The translations under genes were made by a program, and so were the position numbers. Below are positions 1 to 12,839 of a DNA stretch of 64,000 bases, piece after piece. This DNA is from Pagrus major (taxonomy: Eukaryota > Chordata > Actinopteri > Spariformes > Sparidae). The notes below the pieces were generated by a model. It was not told the DNA's origin. It did not search any database and was given only the letters and a program-made list of their open reading frames with translations. Within the stretch, counting starts at the first letter, position 1; every line of letters begins with the position of its first letter. The DNA lies in the NCBI RefSeq assembly GCF_040436345.1, contig NC_133227.1:17985501-18049500 (forward strand), given 5' to 3'.

Positions 1-594
1 CCGCAAACTTGATGATCTGGTTCCCCTCGTGTCTGGATGCACAGTCGTGTGTTAGCAGTGTAAACAACAATGGACTGAGTACACAGCCTTGAGGAGATCC
101 AGTACTCAGCGTGATGGAGTTGGAGGTGTTATTTCCGACACGGACAGACTGAGGTCTCTCCATCAGAAAGTCCCAGATCCACAGACATGTGGCGGTGTTC
201 AGGCCGAGTAGGAGGAGTTTTTCCATTAGTCTCTGGGGGACGATGGTACTAAATGCTGAGCTGAAATCAATGTACAGAATTCTGGCGTAGGTGTCTTTCA
301 AGTCCAGATGGGTGATGACTGAGTGCAAAGTGGTGGATATTGCATCCTCTGTGGAGCGGTTGGTACGATAAGCAAACTGGTGTGGGTCATGTGATGCAGG
401 GAGGCTGGCTGTGATGTGTGGTTTGACAAGCCGCTAAAAACACTTCACAATTGGTGTCAGTGTGACGGGGTGGTAGTCATTCAGACAGGATACAACTGAT
501 TTCTTTGCTACTGGTATTATAGTGGATGTTTTGAAGCATCTGGGGACGATGGCCTGACTGAGGGAGATGTTGAAGATGTCAGTCAGGACATCTG

Positions 595-1038
595 CTAGCT
601 CACCAGCGCAGGCTCTGAGATGTTATCCAGGCCTCCCGCTTTCCGTGGGTTGACCCTGGTTAGGGCCCTGCGTGTGTCTGCTGCATTGATGGTGAGGGCT
701 GGCCCGATAGATGGTAGAGAAGGACCAGCCCACCCTCTGGTTGTCAGGTTTGGTGCTTCAAAGCGTGCAAAGAAGTTGTTGAGCCTGTCCGGAAGAGAAG
801 CATCATCGTCGTTGACCCCCTGCCTGGACTTGTAATCTGTCAGAGCTTGGACTCCCTGCCACATCCGCCTGGTGTTTCCTGTGTTGCAGTGGTGAGCCTG
901 GATTTTCTCTGCATAGGTGCCTTTTGCAGCCTTGATTCCCTTTGAGAGCGCAGACCTGGCTGAGCGGAGAGCAGTCATATCCCCCGCCCTGAAGGCTGTA
1001 TCTCGGGCTGTCAGCAGCGAGCGCACCTCTGTAGTCAT
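595..1038 (-). pseudogene. LINE ORF2 linker between endonuclease and RT
   Basis: Open frame of 147 codons matching the lysine/arginine-rich spacer that joins endonuclease to reverse transcriptase in fish Rex1/CR1-type LINEs (WQGVQALTDYK, LPDRLNNFFARFE). It ends where the RT domain should begin: the continuation appears in another frame at 604 and below, with a few codons apparently missing. It is part of the same inactivated element. Confidence 0.8.
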
Positions 1039-1115
1039 CCAGGGTTTTCGGTTGCCACTTGCAGTGAAGGTCTTAATTACAGTGACATCCTCTGTGCACT
1101 TTGCAATGTAGCTGG

Positions 1116-1889
1116 TTACCGCCTCAGCATACTCTTCATGTCTATCTGATCTCCCTGGGAGGCTGCTGTCTTAAAAACATCCCAGACGGTGTGCATGAAA
1201 CAGTCCTTAAGTGCTGAGTCTGCCCCCTCAGGCCAGGTCCTGATTTGTTTTTTCACTGGCCTGCTGTGCTTCAGTAGTGGTTTGTAAGCAGGTACCAGCA
1301 TAACAGATAGATGATCAGAACGGCCGAGGTGGGGGCAGGGCGTTGCCTTGTACGCATCTGGGGAGTTTGTATACACCAGGACCAGCATGTTCTCTGCTCT
1401 GGTTTTAACGTCCACAACTTGCTTGAACTTGGGGAAAACAGCCTTTAAACTGGTGTGGTTGAAATCCCCTGCCACCACTACAAAGCTGTCCGGATGTTTA
1501 GTCAGGAGCTCACTGATGGCATCATGTAGCCCTCCAAGTGCCTCGTTAGCATTAGCTTTAGCATTTGTGCTAGGAGCTATATAAACAACGACTACAATCA
1601 CTATGGTGGAATCCCTCAGCAGATAGAATGGCCAGCATTTCACGATGAGGAACTCCGCCAGCTGAGAGCAGTGTTTAGTGGCTAACATGACATTTACACA
1701 CCAGTCTTTGTTGATATAAATGCACAGACCCCCTCCTCGACTTTTACTGGAGGTAGCTGCATCTCTGTCCGCCCGGAAAGCCGTCATCCCCTCCAGCTGT
1801 ATGGCCGTGTCTGGGATATTTTCCTGGAGCCATGTCTCAGTGAAAGCAAATGCACAGCAGTCTTTCCACTCTCTGTGGGTTTCTCTCAA
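1116..1889 (-). pseudogene. LINE ORF2 APE endonuclease domain
   Basis: Open frame of 257 codons carrying the apurinic-endonuclease fold that nicks the LINE target site. Visible motifs are TETWL near residue 18, YIAP near residue 104, GDFNH near residue 142 and the terminal GRSDHLSV block near residue 190, which are the metal- and DNA-binding signatures of APE nucleases. The frame closes early because one base appears to be lost near 1137; the following linker is readable in another frame. It belongs to the 1-2030 LINE and is a broken part of one ORF2, not a host gene. Confidence 0.85.
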
Positions 1890-2304
1890 CAGACATAGCT
1901 CATCCAGCTTGTTGTCGAGGGAGCGGACGTTGGAGAGTAGGAGCGATGGTACTGCTGGTCTGGAGGAGTTAGCCTTTAGCCTAGCGTGAATCCCGGCTCT
2001 CCTCCCCCTCTTGTGTTTACGTTCGCAACGCTACCGCCTTCTCTTCTTATGGTTGGCTGGCTCCAATAAGATCCTGTGCTGGCGTAATATGTCCAAATCA
2101 CAACCAAGCATCATAGTTTTAGCAGCCTGAGTTATCCTCATTTTTAGTAAAGTCTCTCAGCTGTAAATTTTGCAGACTGAACATCTGGGATAGGTAGGAC
2201 ACCCAAAACTTTCACTCTTGTTGATCCCTAGAGGGGCCGCTGCATCCATGCGCTGCTGCCATAGCAACAATAGTAGCGTACAGTAGTAGTAGTGGTACAG
2301 TCTA

Positions 2305-3420
2305 GTGGGACGAGGGTGGATTAAAGCCTTCAAGTTAGACTTGCAGTCAGTACATAAGATAGAGGACAGAGAGGACCCTCTACAGGAAGTGTTGTCACAA
2401 CACGAGTCAGCGTTTAAGGAGGAGCTAGGGATGCTGAAGAGCCTCACAGCCAAGACACATCAAATTAGACATGCTCATCAACAGATCGTGCTGGATGAAG
2501 AATCAAGAAAGCATGTCACAGTGAACACACACAAGGGGCTGTTTACATACACAAGCTTACCCTTTGGTGTCAGTTCCAGTGCAGCCATATTTCAGCACAC
2601 AAAGGAAGGTGTACTGCAAGGAATCGGAAATGTGGCAGTATACCTCAATGACATCATTCTGACCGGAAAGGATGACAAGGATCACCTCCACACACTGGAC
2701 CAAGTATTGTGGTGGCTGGAGAACGCAGGACTACGTTCAAAAAGGAGCAAATGCCAGTTCATGGAAGAGGAAGTGACATTCTTAGAATATCGAGTGGACA
2801 AAACAGGGCTGCATCCACTGCCAGCAAAGGTGTCAGCGGTGCAGGAATTGCATTCACCCACCTCAGTGACAGAACTCAAAGCGTATTTGGGACTGTTCCA
2901 CTTCTACAATAAGTTCCTTCCAAAATTACTGGCACCCCTGCACCAACTACTGAGAAAGGATGAACTGTGGTCTTGGGGTCCAGAGCAGGAAAAGGCTTTT
3001 GAGAAATCAAAAGAACTTTTACAATCCAGCAGTGTGTGAAAACAAGGAACTGATACTGTCCTGTGATGCATCTCCATACAGGGTTGGATCAGTGCTAGCT
3101 CACCATATGGAAGATGGAGAGGAGAAACCTATCAGGTTTGCATCACAAACGATTTTATCTGCAGAAAGAACTATTCCCAGCTTGATAAACAGAGATTACT
3201 GTAGCTGTTATTTTGAGTACAGTATTTTCACAAGTATCTGTATGGAAGAAAATGTTTGATTTGCACAGATCACAAACCACTGATAAGTTAACTCCGTGAG
3301 ATGAAAGCTGTGCCACAGATGGCTTCACAGAGGGTAATGAGATGGGCTGTTTTGTTAAGAGTGCATGAATGTGATTGTATACAGACCAGGTAAAGACAAT
3401 GATAATGCTGGCATAGTAGA
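2305..3420 (+). pseudogene. Ty3-type pol remnant (linker, RT, RNase H)
   Basis: The plus-strand frame 2305-3039 begins with the protease-RT linker of a Ty3 element (GRGWIK near the start), then jumps directly to the middle of reverse transcriptase (HKGLFTYTSLPFGVSS). About 90 residues of the RT fingers are absent, so this copy carries an internal deletion. The catalytic box reads YLNDI where the family has YLDDI, so a metal-binding aspartate is lost. RNase H ([15 protein letters not shown]) continues in another frame from about 3010, and a decayed RPGKDN tail is readable to about 3410. No LTRs were identified with confidence. The element probably sits in a left-hand vasp intron. Confidence 0.85.
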
Positions 3421-3429
3421 GTAGGCTAG

Positions 3430-4257
3430 GCAGAGTAAAGCTGTAAGCCACCATGTTGGTCGTGTTGCAACTATGCAGAGTTGATAACTGCATTAAAGCC
3501 AGCTGAATTGGAGATGATGTCTCTGCCTCTGTTTATTGACATTCCAAGATATCACAATCACCCTGATCAGTAATGGGTGGGATGAGAGGGGTGAAGTATG
3601 TCCTTAATCAGGAAAATATTAATGACATTACCTGCAGTGATCCTCCAGCAGCAGAGACGATGTATGTATCTCTACATTAACATGTACATTTGCACACGAG
3701 GAACAGCTGAAAGTCTTAATTGATTATTTAAAACTCCTGACTCGCCCACAGGATCAGTTAGTATTTCATATTAATTAATGATCTGTGTTCTTCGGCCCAT
3801 CAGAAGGTCACACACACAGTCCAGATTCAGACAGTAAAATAGTTTGGCACGAAGCAGCTGTCCTGATAAATCCTTAGATCCTGTCTAAACATATTTCTTT
3901 TAGAAACTAAAAGTTTAATTCTGTTTCCTTTGTAGAGTTTATAACTACGGCTTTTAGTTTTGCTGATTAAATGTGCCACGATATTTGTTACAGTGACATT
4001 AATGCATGCGTGGAAATGTTTAAAATAACTGAAAACAGCCTCTCAAATCATAAAATCAGAGCATATGCACGCTGCAAGGCATAATATAGAGCCCAAGGTG
4101 TCCATAATCAGGAATTAATGGCATCCACATCGACCATTCATTTCTGATAATGGACACCTCATTAGGCATAATCCCATTCATACAGTAGAGCAAGTCTGCT
4201 TCAGGGTAATTGCTTTTGTGGAGAACACAAAAGAGAAAGCACCTATCTGCACCTCAC
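3430..4257. other. Non-coding, intronic to vasp
   Basis: No coding signal is seen. The first about 100 bases may be the tail or LTR of the preceding Ty3 remnant; the rest is AT-rich, unique-looking sequence ending at the splice donor of vasp exon 5. I searched the minus strand for the next Ena/VASP exon (the NAMLARRRK-type motif) and did not find it, so that exon lies left of the window. Confidence 0.5.
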
Positions 4258-4561
4258 CTTGACTGTTTTACGGAGTTTGGTTCCCGCCAGAGCTGCAGCT
4301 AGATCACTCCCCCCTCCACCACCTCCACTTCCTCCAGCAGGTGGTGGGGGTGGTGCTGGTGGGGCCATTCCCCCAGGAGGAGGGGGTGGAGGGGCAGGTG
4401 GGCATGCTCCAGAGGAAGGCGGTGGGCCTGGAGGTGGTGGGGGTGCTGGTGGAGCAGCTGGTGGGGTTGGAGGAGCAGGAGGGGCAGATGCAGCAGCAAA
4501 GGCCTGCTTCTCTCTTTCCAGGCGCTCCTTCTCCTGCTGCTCCTGTCTCTGACGCTCTAGT
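4258..4561 (-). CDS. vasp: VASP exon 5: proline-rich core and G-actin-binding motif
   Basis: A 304-nt internal exon. The acceptor ...tgtacag lies at 4562-4568 and the donor GTGAGG follows 4258. It encodes a charged segment (RQRQEQQEKERLEREK), then proline-rich stretches of the PPAPPPPP type that bind profilin and SH3/WW partners, a glycine run, and finally SDLAAALAGTKLRKTVK. That last stretch matches the G-actin-binding (GAB) motif of Ena/VASP proteins. Phase is consistent with the neighbouring exons: it completes an arginine codon and ends in phase 0. The poly-proline core is short compared with mammalian VASP. The charged LERE-like stretch recalls Mena (ENAH), but the EVH1 exons favour VASP. 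Plus-strand open frames here are shadows. Confidence 0.9.
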
Positions 4562-4982
4562 CTGTACAGAAATCAACAGGCAATTCAAAGCTCAGATATG
4601 CTCCTGTTGTGGTGAAAACCCTGCAGCTTTTAAGTGATGTTTCCTATTTTTGTTTAGCTTTTTACACAGCTGAGTGCACAGCTATGCCAGGAAGGACTGA
4701 TTGATTGATTCATTAATTAAGCATTTAAGCCATTTATGAAGCATAACAGCCAAACAGGGTCTAGCTTCTCAAAAGTTAGGATTAGCTCGTAATCATTGTC
4801 TACATATTTGCATTGCATTTTTCTGCAGAATGTCAATGTAGGCCTTGGGAAATTATGAAATTTGTCACATTTTCCGGAAAACTTTATAAACAATTATTTG
4901 AGAAATATAAACCAAGACAGCAATCAATGATAAAAGTAGTTTAAACAGTTTCTACCTTAGTATCATTAAAACTTAACAGTAC

Positions 4983-5031
4983 CTTCTCTGGTGTTCCAGC
5001 TCCTGTGCAGAGGGTTCATTCTGAGCTGGGC
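4983..5031 (-). CDS. vasp: VASP exon 4: short linker
   Basis: A 49-nt exon between acceptor ...tttgctcag and donor GTACTG, encoding GPAQNEPSAQELEHQRR when joined to its neighbours. It aligns with the linker just after EVH1 in VASP (NGPSPEEVEQQKR-like). The phase fits exactly: one base is carried in from exon 3 and two bases are carried out to exon 5. Confidence 0.85.
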
Positions 5032-5386
5032 CTGAGCAAAAGGAAATTGTCGTTGGGTGTAATTGGCAAGTGTGCTCCACTGTATCTAGATTATTTGAAC
5101 TCAAAGAAAACTTAAACACAAGCAAGAGTGTAGCCCAGAGGAAATCCACCTAAAATATAGGCTCACATTGATTTTAATTGCAAAAAAAATAATAGTGTAC
5201 AATGAATTAGGTGTCATCAGCTGAAATGTTTGCAAATATATATATATTTTTAACTATACATATTTAGTAACTTAAAAACATAACCAGGCTTTGATTTAGA
5301 TGTATGCCTTTACGACACTGTCTTTATAAAGTTGACACTATGAGCAACAGAAATTCTTCACACTTCTGACCTTGATTTAATGTTCA

Positions 5387-5593
<207 letters not shown>

Positions 5594-5807
5594 TTAACAG
5601 GATGCAAAAGATAGCAACTATATTGAGGATTTGAGACACTGTTGGTCAAAGCTTGAATTGTCACGAACACATATGTGATGCAATTAATGCAAATGTCAGA
5701 GGTCACATGTGAGATCATTCAAATTCAATTCAAACTATCACTAGTGAATGTACATTTGCTTGAATTGCATTTAACTGTTAGTGTTTATAATATATGTTGT
5801 AAAATTC

Positions 5808-6425
5808 TAGGTACTGTATCACAGGCAACTGGACTTGTTTCAGTTTTTTGAAGACGTTTCACCTCTCATCCAAGAGGCTTCCTCAGTTGTTCCTAACTGG
5901 AGAGGAGTTGCAGGCTTTTAAACTCTGTGTGGGTGTGTCTTTACAAACTCGTTAAGGACACACATTAGCTCTGAGTTTCAGAGTCGTTAGGGCCACTTGT
6001 GGGTCGTTGACCCAACCGGCCTTCATGGATGAGCCCAGGTGTGAATGGTTGTTAAGCTGTCTGGGGAGTCAGTGCTGCATTGTAGGTGGGTGATGAGTAA
6101 TGTCTTAGGCCACCTCCTCTGTTCAAAGACGGCCATTCCAGTTCGACATAGAAGGATTCCTTTACTCCTCTTTAAAACCATCGGTCTCCTCTGGCCAAGA
6201 TGTTTACATTGCTGTCCTCAAAGGAATCACACATGTCCTTACTGACTCTGTAAGGACACTCCCACACAGAGTTTAAAAGCCTGCAACTCCCCTCCAGTTA
6301 ATAAGAACTGAAGAAGCCTCTTGGATGAGAGGTGAAACATCTTCAAGAAACTGAAACAAGTCCAGTTGCCTATGATACAGCACTTAGAATTACCATGACC
6401 TGGATGACTGAGAACCTTCATCAAC
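5808..6425 (-). mobile_element. Penelope-like element remnant with inverted ends
   Basis: Lies in the vasp intron between exons 2 and 3. The ends, 5808-5950 and about 6250-6392, are inverted repeats of about 140 bp carrying the teleost motif gatgagaggtgaaac. Between them, the minus strand of about 6060-6250 reads FERG-like, then WPSLNRGGGLRHYSSPTYNA. This is the C-terminal tail that follows the GIY-YIG endonuclease in fish Penelope-like elements (family pattern RPSLNRGGGLRHHLSPTYNA). One in-frame stop is present upstream of it. I infer a 3' fragment of a Penelope-like retroelement flanked by its foldback termini. A second copy lies at 32883-33295. Confidence 0.65.
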
Positions 6426-6839
6426 ATATGTTGTAAAAGTTATAATTCTCCCAATCTGTATAATAAGTCTGTATGATTTGAATAGAATACATTGCATCTA
6501 AGTTCATTAAATGGTGATACATTGTTTAAAAGGAAAGGTTAATCATCAGCTCATAGCAGAAGAGAGGCGAGACCAAACTTCTCGACTCTGAATCCCACAG
6601 TTCAATAGTAAATTATAATTTGATTTTGAGCTCTGATTTATGCAAGATTATGCAACAGAAGTAGGTCTCTGCTGGTCAAACTTCAGCAAACTTAAAATCT
6701 ATTATATGAACTTTCAGAAGCTCTTGTGAAACTGCATTGTTGAGATTATTATTATACAGTGTTTCAAGAAAAATGAATTACAGGCACATTAAATAATCAT
6801 GCAGTTTGGTGTGTGTAGCCTTCAACCAGAGAGACTTTA

Positions 6840-8102
<1,263 letters not shown>

Positions 8103-8345
8103 CAGAGGTGGAGGAAGTATTCAGATCCTTTACTTAAAAACAGTGATAACAAAATGCAAGAATGCTTTATTACAAGTAAAAATCTTATATATGATGATAT
8201 ATCAGTTTGTGATTATTACTAATAATAATATAAACAATAATATTTTAGTATAAAGAATAATGAAATGCAAATGCTCAAGTGCAAGTAACCCTAATTGTAC
8301 TTAAGTAGAGAATTTAAGTAATATACTTAGTTACATTCAACCACT
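8103..8345. repeat. Teleost dispersed repeat (short MITE-like)
   Basis: Starts with gaggtggaggaagtattcag and contains tttacttaaa and cttaagtagagaa segments. These are the recurring words of a very common short interspersed DNA repeat in teleost introns. Recognised by pattern only; the termini are eroded and no target duplication was found. Confidence 0.55.
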
Positions 8346-9836
8346 TTAAAATAACTAGACAAAGACGTATTATTGCATATCTTTTTGTGGATTATATCTT
8401 TAAAACTAATTATACACAGTCTTTCACATATTTTTATTGTGTTAGTTTGAATGTTTTCCTGCAAAAGTAAGGAAAAGAATAATACATACATTTACAGCAG
8501 TAATGCATTTATTTCTATATACTCTATGTGGCATTGTGACAATGAATTATTTTCAGTCTTCTTGTTGCAAAGTCTGTAGCCTGTGGGAAATCTTCATTTC
8601 CTGCCAAAAAGGTTTCAATGTTTTGACCACTTCCTGTGCTTAGTGCAATGCTGCCTAATATGGACTGCCTTATGACACTTGCTAGTAAAATACAAACTTC
8701 TAAAAAGCATTAGCCCTCAAAATCTTTATCAAGGATTTAAAAATATGCAAATACACAGCAAACACAGATACAGCTCTAATATTTTCATTCCATGTGTGAC
8801 AATTGTAAAACAGAACCCTTCCTATGAACTCTGTATGTTTGCTTAAAGCAGGAAATATTGTCAGAACTAAAGAGCTTGTTAGGCAACGTCGAGTGTAGAG
8901 TTGATACAAAGCAGTACTGTTGTGCATTTAACAAGCAAGTTTTTATGCATAAGACATTAAAAATGATGTGGGAGAAAAAAACAGTTATTAGTGGATTTAC
9001 TTTATCACTGTTTTTAAAAAATTACTCACGTCATATTCAGCTGTAGTCAGGATCCAAAGTTTCACTTGCTTTTAAACAGGCTGCTGCTACCCATCAATCT
9101 AAATGACTTCCTCTTTCCTCTCACAAGTATATTTGTTGTCTATTCAACCAAACCTGCTGTCACTCTTGTCTAAACACCTCCGACACTCTCTCCCATGATA
9201 CTGTTTAACAGCAACCACTTGCACTTCTGCCTTTGTGTTCTCATTTCCTAGACAGGTTTTTTTTTTCTCTCTTCCTGTTCTCGTCTCCTCCACTTGCTCT
9301 TTTAGATTTTATTTTCACACCTCTGGCTTTTTCTGTCTCTCTGCGGCCCTGATTTCTGTAGAGATAGTTTTAAGTACTTCTTCAGATAAAGAGTTGAAAG
9401 CATCACATGGCAGTTCAGTGCTGCTTCAAGACAAGCAGCAGGTGTTAAAAACAAAGGTGTTAGTAAGTAGTTCTTACTGTTCTGTAATATACTATACTAT
9501 ATTTATCTATTTGTTAGTTTCATTATCCAGCAACAGTATAATAGAGTAATATTTACCTCTGAATGTGTTAAATGGACTAAATCTGGATTAATAATTGTAG
9601 TAGAACTGGACATAGAGGTAGCAACAGCAGCAGCAGAGTGAAGGGGAGATGAGGGGTAATGGAAGCCACATCTAAATGTTCTGAGTCATCCCAAAAAGAG
9701 GAAACTGTATAACAGTTTAAAAAGTTCTTCATGATTGATTGATGAATGGAGCAAATATATTCAGTCATTAAGTCTTTTGTATATTCAAAGTGAAATCACA
9801 GATGTGGTTGTGTTTAAGCTATTAAATATATTTATA
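8346..9836. other. Non-coding AT-rich sequence
   Basis: No exon, repeat family or RNA gene recognised. It contains pyrimidine-rich sequence near 9230-9340 and scattered short open frames without family resemblance. Confidence 0.4.
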
Positions 9837-10182
9837 TCTATTCTCCATATTCTCTTCGCTCCTCACCCTCCCACCCCTCCCCCTCCCTCACTGCTGATGT
9901 CTTTGCAACTTACTTTACCGAGAAAGTAAATGACATCAGTTCATTTACTTCTATGCCCTCCCAGAAAGCACCTCCCCCAAACCTCACCTATGACAGCCTT
10001 ACCTGCTTCACACGCTAGTGACGTCTAACCGTGCCACCACCTGTTCCCTCGACCCAATTCCCTCCTCTCTTCTCCAAAACATCTCGCACGACATCTTGCC
10101 TTTCCTCACCACTCTGATCAACTCCTCCCTCACTTCAGGCCGTATTCCAGCTCCTTTCAAGACAGCTACAGTAAAGCCACTC

Positions 10183-11177
10183 TGTGAAGAATGGACTTTG
10201 CAGCCCACGTCCACACAGGATGGTGGCGACAAGACACACTGAGGTTGGGTGGTGATGAGGTGAAAACACAGCAACGGCAAATGTGGATGAGGGTGAAAAG
10301 TGCAGATTTATTTACAGTGCAAAAAAACAGGTGTTCCAGCCCAATGGCAACAAAAGAAAACTTCAAAAACAAAACAAACAAACAAACAAACAAAAAATGA
10401 ACCCACCGGTTCCTCAACATTAAAGGCACTAGCAAAATTCTCTGACTCAATACAACCTCTCAGCAAGTTGCTCTCTCCCGACTCCCACACTCTGAGGCAG
10501 AAAACCCTGGCTTTAAATAGCCCTTCAGTTCCTCTAATTGGAAGAAACCAACGTGACAGGGTATTTTTTTTTTAGGTACAGACATTCAGCTGATATTTTA
10601 CCCATCACACACAGCTGCTCCAATACTACTAATAATAATATTAATATATTAATTATTATTATTATTATTAATGAATATAATTAAATAATATTTACATTTC
10701 ATTATAGTCTATACACCCATAGCTTCCCCCGCTCAAATCAACCCTTTCCCCTGTCCCAAACCGGGAATAAATTCGTCATAGTCGGGGGGCTCGTGTTCCT
10801 TGGGGAAGCAAAGTGATGCGGGACCAGGAAGTGAAAGTGAACGTTATCACTGTAATGTTGGTGTTTGCGTGCACAATGTATGGACAAACAGAATGGAATG
10901 AGTTATGGAGCTGAATCGACGGGTACCGCGTCGTCCGCTATGATGTTGGCAGAAGTTTGGTGAGTAACTGAAAGATGTGTAAAATAGTAATTACGCATGA
11001 ATGAATTACGCCGCGGTTGCCGGCACCGCGTGTAATTGCAAACGCCCGAAGCTGTGTGTGTATGCATGTGTGTGTGTGCGTGTAAGTGTGTGTGTGTGCG
11101 TGTAATAGACAGTAGTCCGTTTAAATGGTGCAGGGAATGTCAGGCGAGTTGGGGGAAAAGAGGGCTAACTTTTCACA
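10183..11177. mobile_element. Solo LTR (995 bp) inside the L2 LINE
   Basis: Begins TGTGAAGAATGG and ends ACTTTTCACA (TG...CA with an inverted TGTGAA). It is flanked by the 5-bp direct repeat cactc at 10178-10182 and 11178-11182. Removing it rejoins the L2 sequence exactly as in the second L2 copy near 62010-62030. It contains a TTTAAAT box-like motif near 10512, an (AAAC)n run near 10374-10396, an (ATT)n run near 10630-10670 and TG-rich sequence near 11055-11102. No internal retroviral-type coding region is present, so this is the recombination product of an LTR retrotransposon of unknown family. Confidence 0.85.
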
Positions 11178-11183
11178 CACTCC

Positions 11184-12559
11184 TAAAGAAACCCACCCTT
11201 GACTCAGCTGACATCCGAAACTACAGACCTGTATATCTTCTCTCTTTCCTCTCTAAAACTCTAGAACGTGCTGTCTACAACCAACTGTCCTCCTACCTTT
11301 CACAGAACAACCTCCTAGACCCTAATCAGTCAGGCTTCAGGACTGCTCACTCCACTGAGAAGGCCCTCCTCACAGTGACTGAGTCACTCCGTGCCGTCAG
11401 AGCCTCGTCCCACTCATCAGTCCTCATCCTCCTTGATTTATCCTCTGCGTTTGACAAAGTCAACCACCAAATCCTCCTCTCCACTCTGGCTGAACTTGGC
11501 ATTGCTGACTCTGCTTTAACCTGGTTCGCATCATACCTGACAAATCGCACCTTTCAGGTCACGTGGTATGGCTCTTTGTCCAAACCCTGCTCCCTGGAAA
11601 CTGGCGTCCTTCAAGGCTCAGTACTCGGACCGCTTCTGTTTTCATTATACTCTAGATCAGTGGGCACTGCAGTCACATCACATGGATTCTCTTACCACTG
11701 TTATGCTGACGACACCCAACTGTTCCTCTCCTTTCCCCCATCCTCCAACACTCACGTTGCCATGCGCATCTCGGAATGTCTGGCAGACATCTCCGCTTGG
11801 ACAATTGCGCATTATCTCAAACTCAACCTCAGTAAAACTGAACTCCTCTTCATCCTGGGGAAAGACTGCCCTCACATGGAACTGGCAGTCACTGTCGAGA
11901 ACGTCACGGTATCGCCATCATCAACTGCGAGAAACCTGGGTGTGATCCTCGACGACGGACTATCCTGCACTTTCAACGTCACCGCGGTGGCTTGATCCTG
12001 CAGATTTGCCCTCTACAACATCTGCAGGATCCAGTCTTTCCTCACAAAGGACGCAACGCAACTCCTGGTCCAATCGCTGGTCATTTCCCGCCTGGACTAC
12101 TGCAACTCTCTCTTGGCTGGACTCCCAGCCTCTGCGACTAAACCCTTGCAACGTATCCAGAACGCTGCAGCATGCCTTGTTTTCAATCTACCCAAATTCT
12201 CCCATGTGACCCCCCTCCTCCGTGACCTCCACTGGCTTCCTGTTGCGACCCGCATCAGATTCAACACCATGGTGCTGGCCTTCAAGGCCGTCAACAGAAC
12301 CGCACCCATCTACCTCCAAACACTGGTCAGACCACACACCCCAAAGCGAGCACTTCGCCCTACTACATCAACTGGCCAGCTGGTATCGCCATCGCTGAGA
12401 GCAAACAAAGGCCACTCAGCGAAGTCGCGACTCTTCTCTGTTTTGGCGCCCCAGTGGTGGAATGAACTCCCGACCAATGTCAGGACAGCAGAATCGCTCG
12501 CCATCTTCCGCAAAAGACTCAAGACTCACTTGTTCAGACTTCACCTCGACCCTGCATAG
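11184..12559 (+). pseudogene. L2 ORF2 reverse transcriptase, one nonsense codon
   Basis: Reads in a single frame from LLKKPTLDSAD through reverse transcriptase to the stop at 12559. Motif A is LDLSSAFDKVNH, motif B is TGVLQGSVLGPLLF and the catalytic box is YADDTQLF, so the active site is intact. The only interruption is TGA at 11993-11995, where the family has CGA (Arg), a CpG-to-TpG change. Downstream the same frame continues (ISRLDYCNSLLAGLP ... LHWLPVATRIRF) to the end. Apart from 5' truncation and the LTR insertion this is the best preserved LINE in the window. Confidence 0.88.
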
Positions 12560-12839
12560 CATGACTCCCTCCCAACCCCCCACCCTCCCCCCACAAAAAA
12601 AATACTTATTTATATGCACTTGTAAGTTCTTAACCTTAGCACTTTCATCATATCACTTTTGTACTTATGGTATCCTTGATAAATAGCAACTACTTTGCTC
12701 AGATGAGGGCTTGAAAATTGTTTCTCTTTTCTTTTCTACTTTATCGACGGTGATGTCATGGTTTCTTTCTTGTGACAAATGTACTTATTGTAAGTTGCTT
12801 TGGACAAAAGCATCTGCTTAATGTAAATGTAAATATGCT

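Larger units (their letters stand above)
1..2030 (-). mobile_element. Rex1/CR1-type LINE, 5' part, defective
   Basis: Non-LTR retrotransposon read on the minus strand, from its endonuclease (right) to the middle of reverse transcriptase (left, running off the window). Visible in order are an APE-type endonuclease, a basic linker and reverse transcriptase with the DFSSAF motif (A) and a [10 protein letters not shown] motif (B) near 100. The catalytic FADD box would lie beyond position 1. The frame is broken by a TAG at 434-436 and by frameshifts near 605 and 1137, so this copy cannot make ORF2 protein. The 5' limit is placed near 2030 because recognisable protein ends at 1889 and only leader-like sequence follows. 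Clade assignment (Rex1/CR1/L2 group) is by remembered family pattern. Confidence 0.85.
9838..12835 (+). mobile_element. L2 LINE, 5'-truncated, interrupted by a solo LTR
   Basis: Plus-strand L2-clade LINE. The left part (9838-10182) encodes the linker before reverse transcriptase; the right part (11178-12835) holds reverse transcriptase, the C-terminal domain and the 3' UTR. It ends in the L2-type tail ttgtaagttgctttggac followed by short (aatgta) repeats near 12820-12835. A second copy at 61185-62216 supplies the uninterrupted sequence across the LTR insertion point. The element is 5'-truncated, as usual for target-primed reverse transcription. Confidence 0.9.

Noticed and set aside
4259..4637. 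Plus-strand Gly/Ala-rich open frames
   Set aside because: They are the antisense shadow of the proline-rich vasp exon 5, which has proper splice sites and family motifs on the minus strand.
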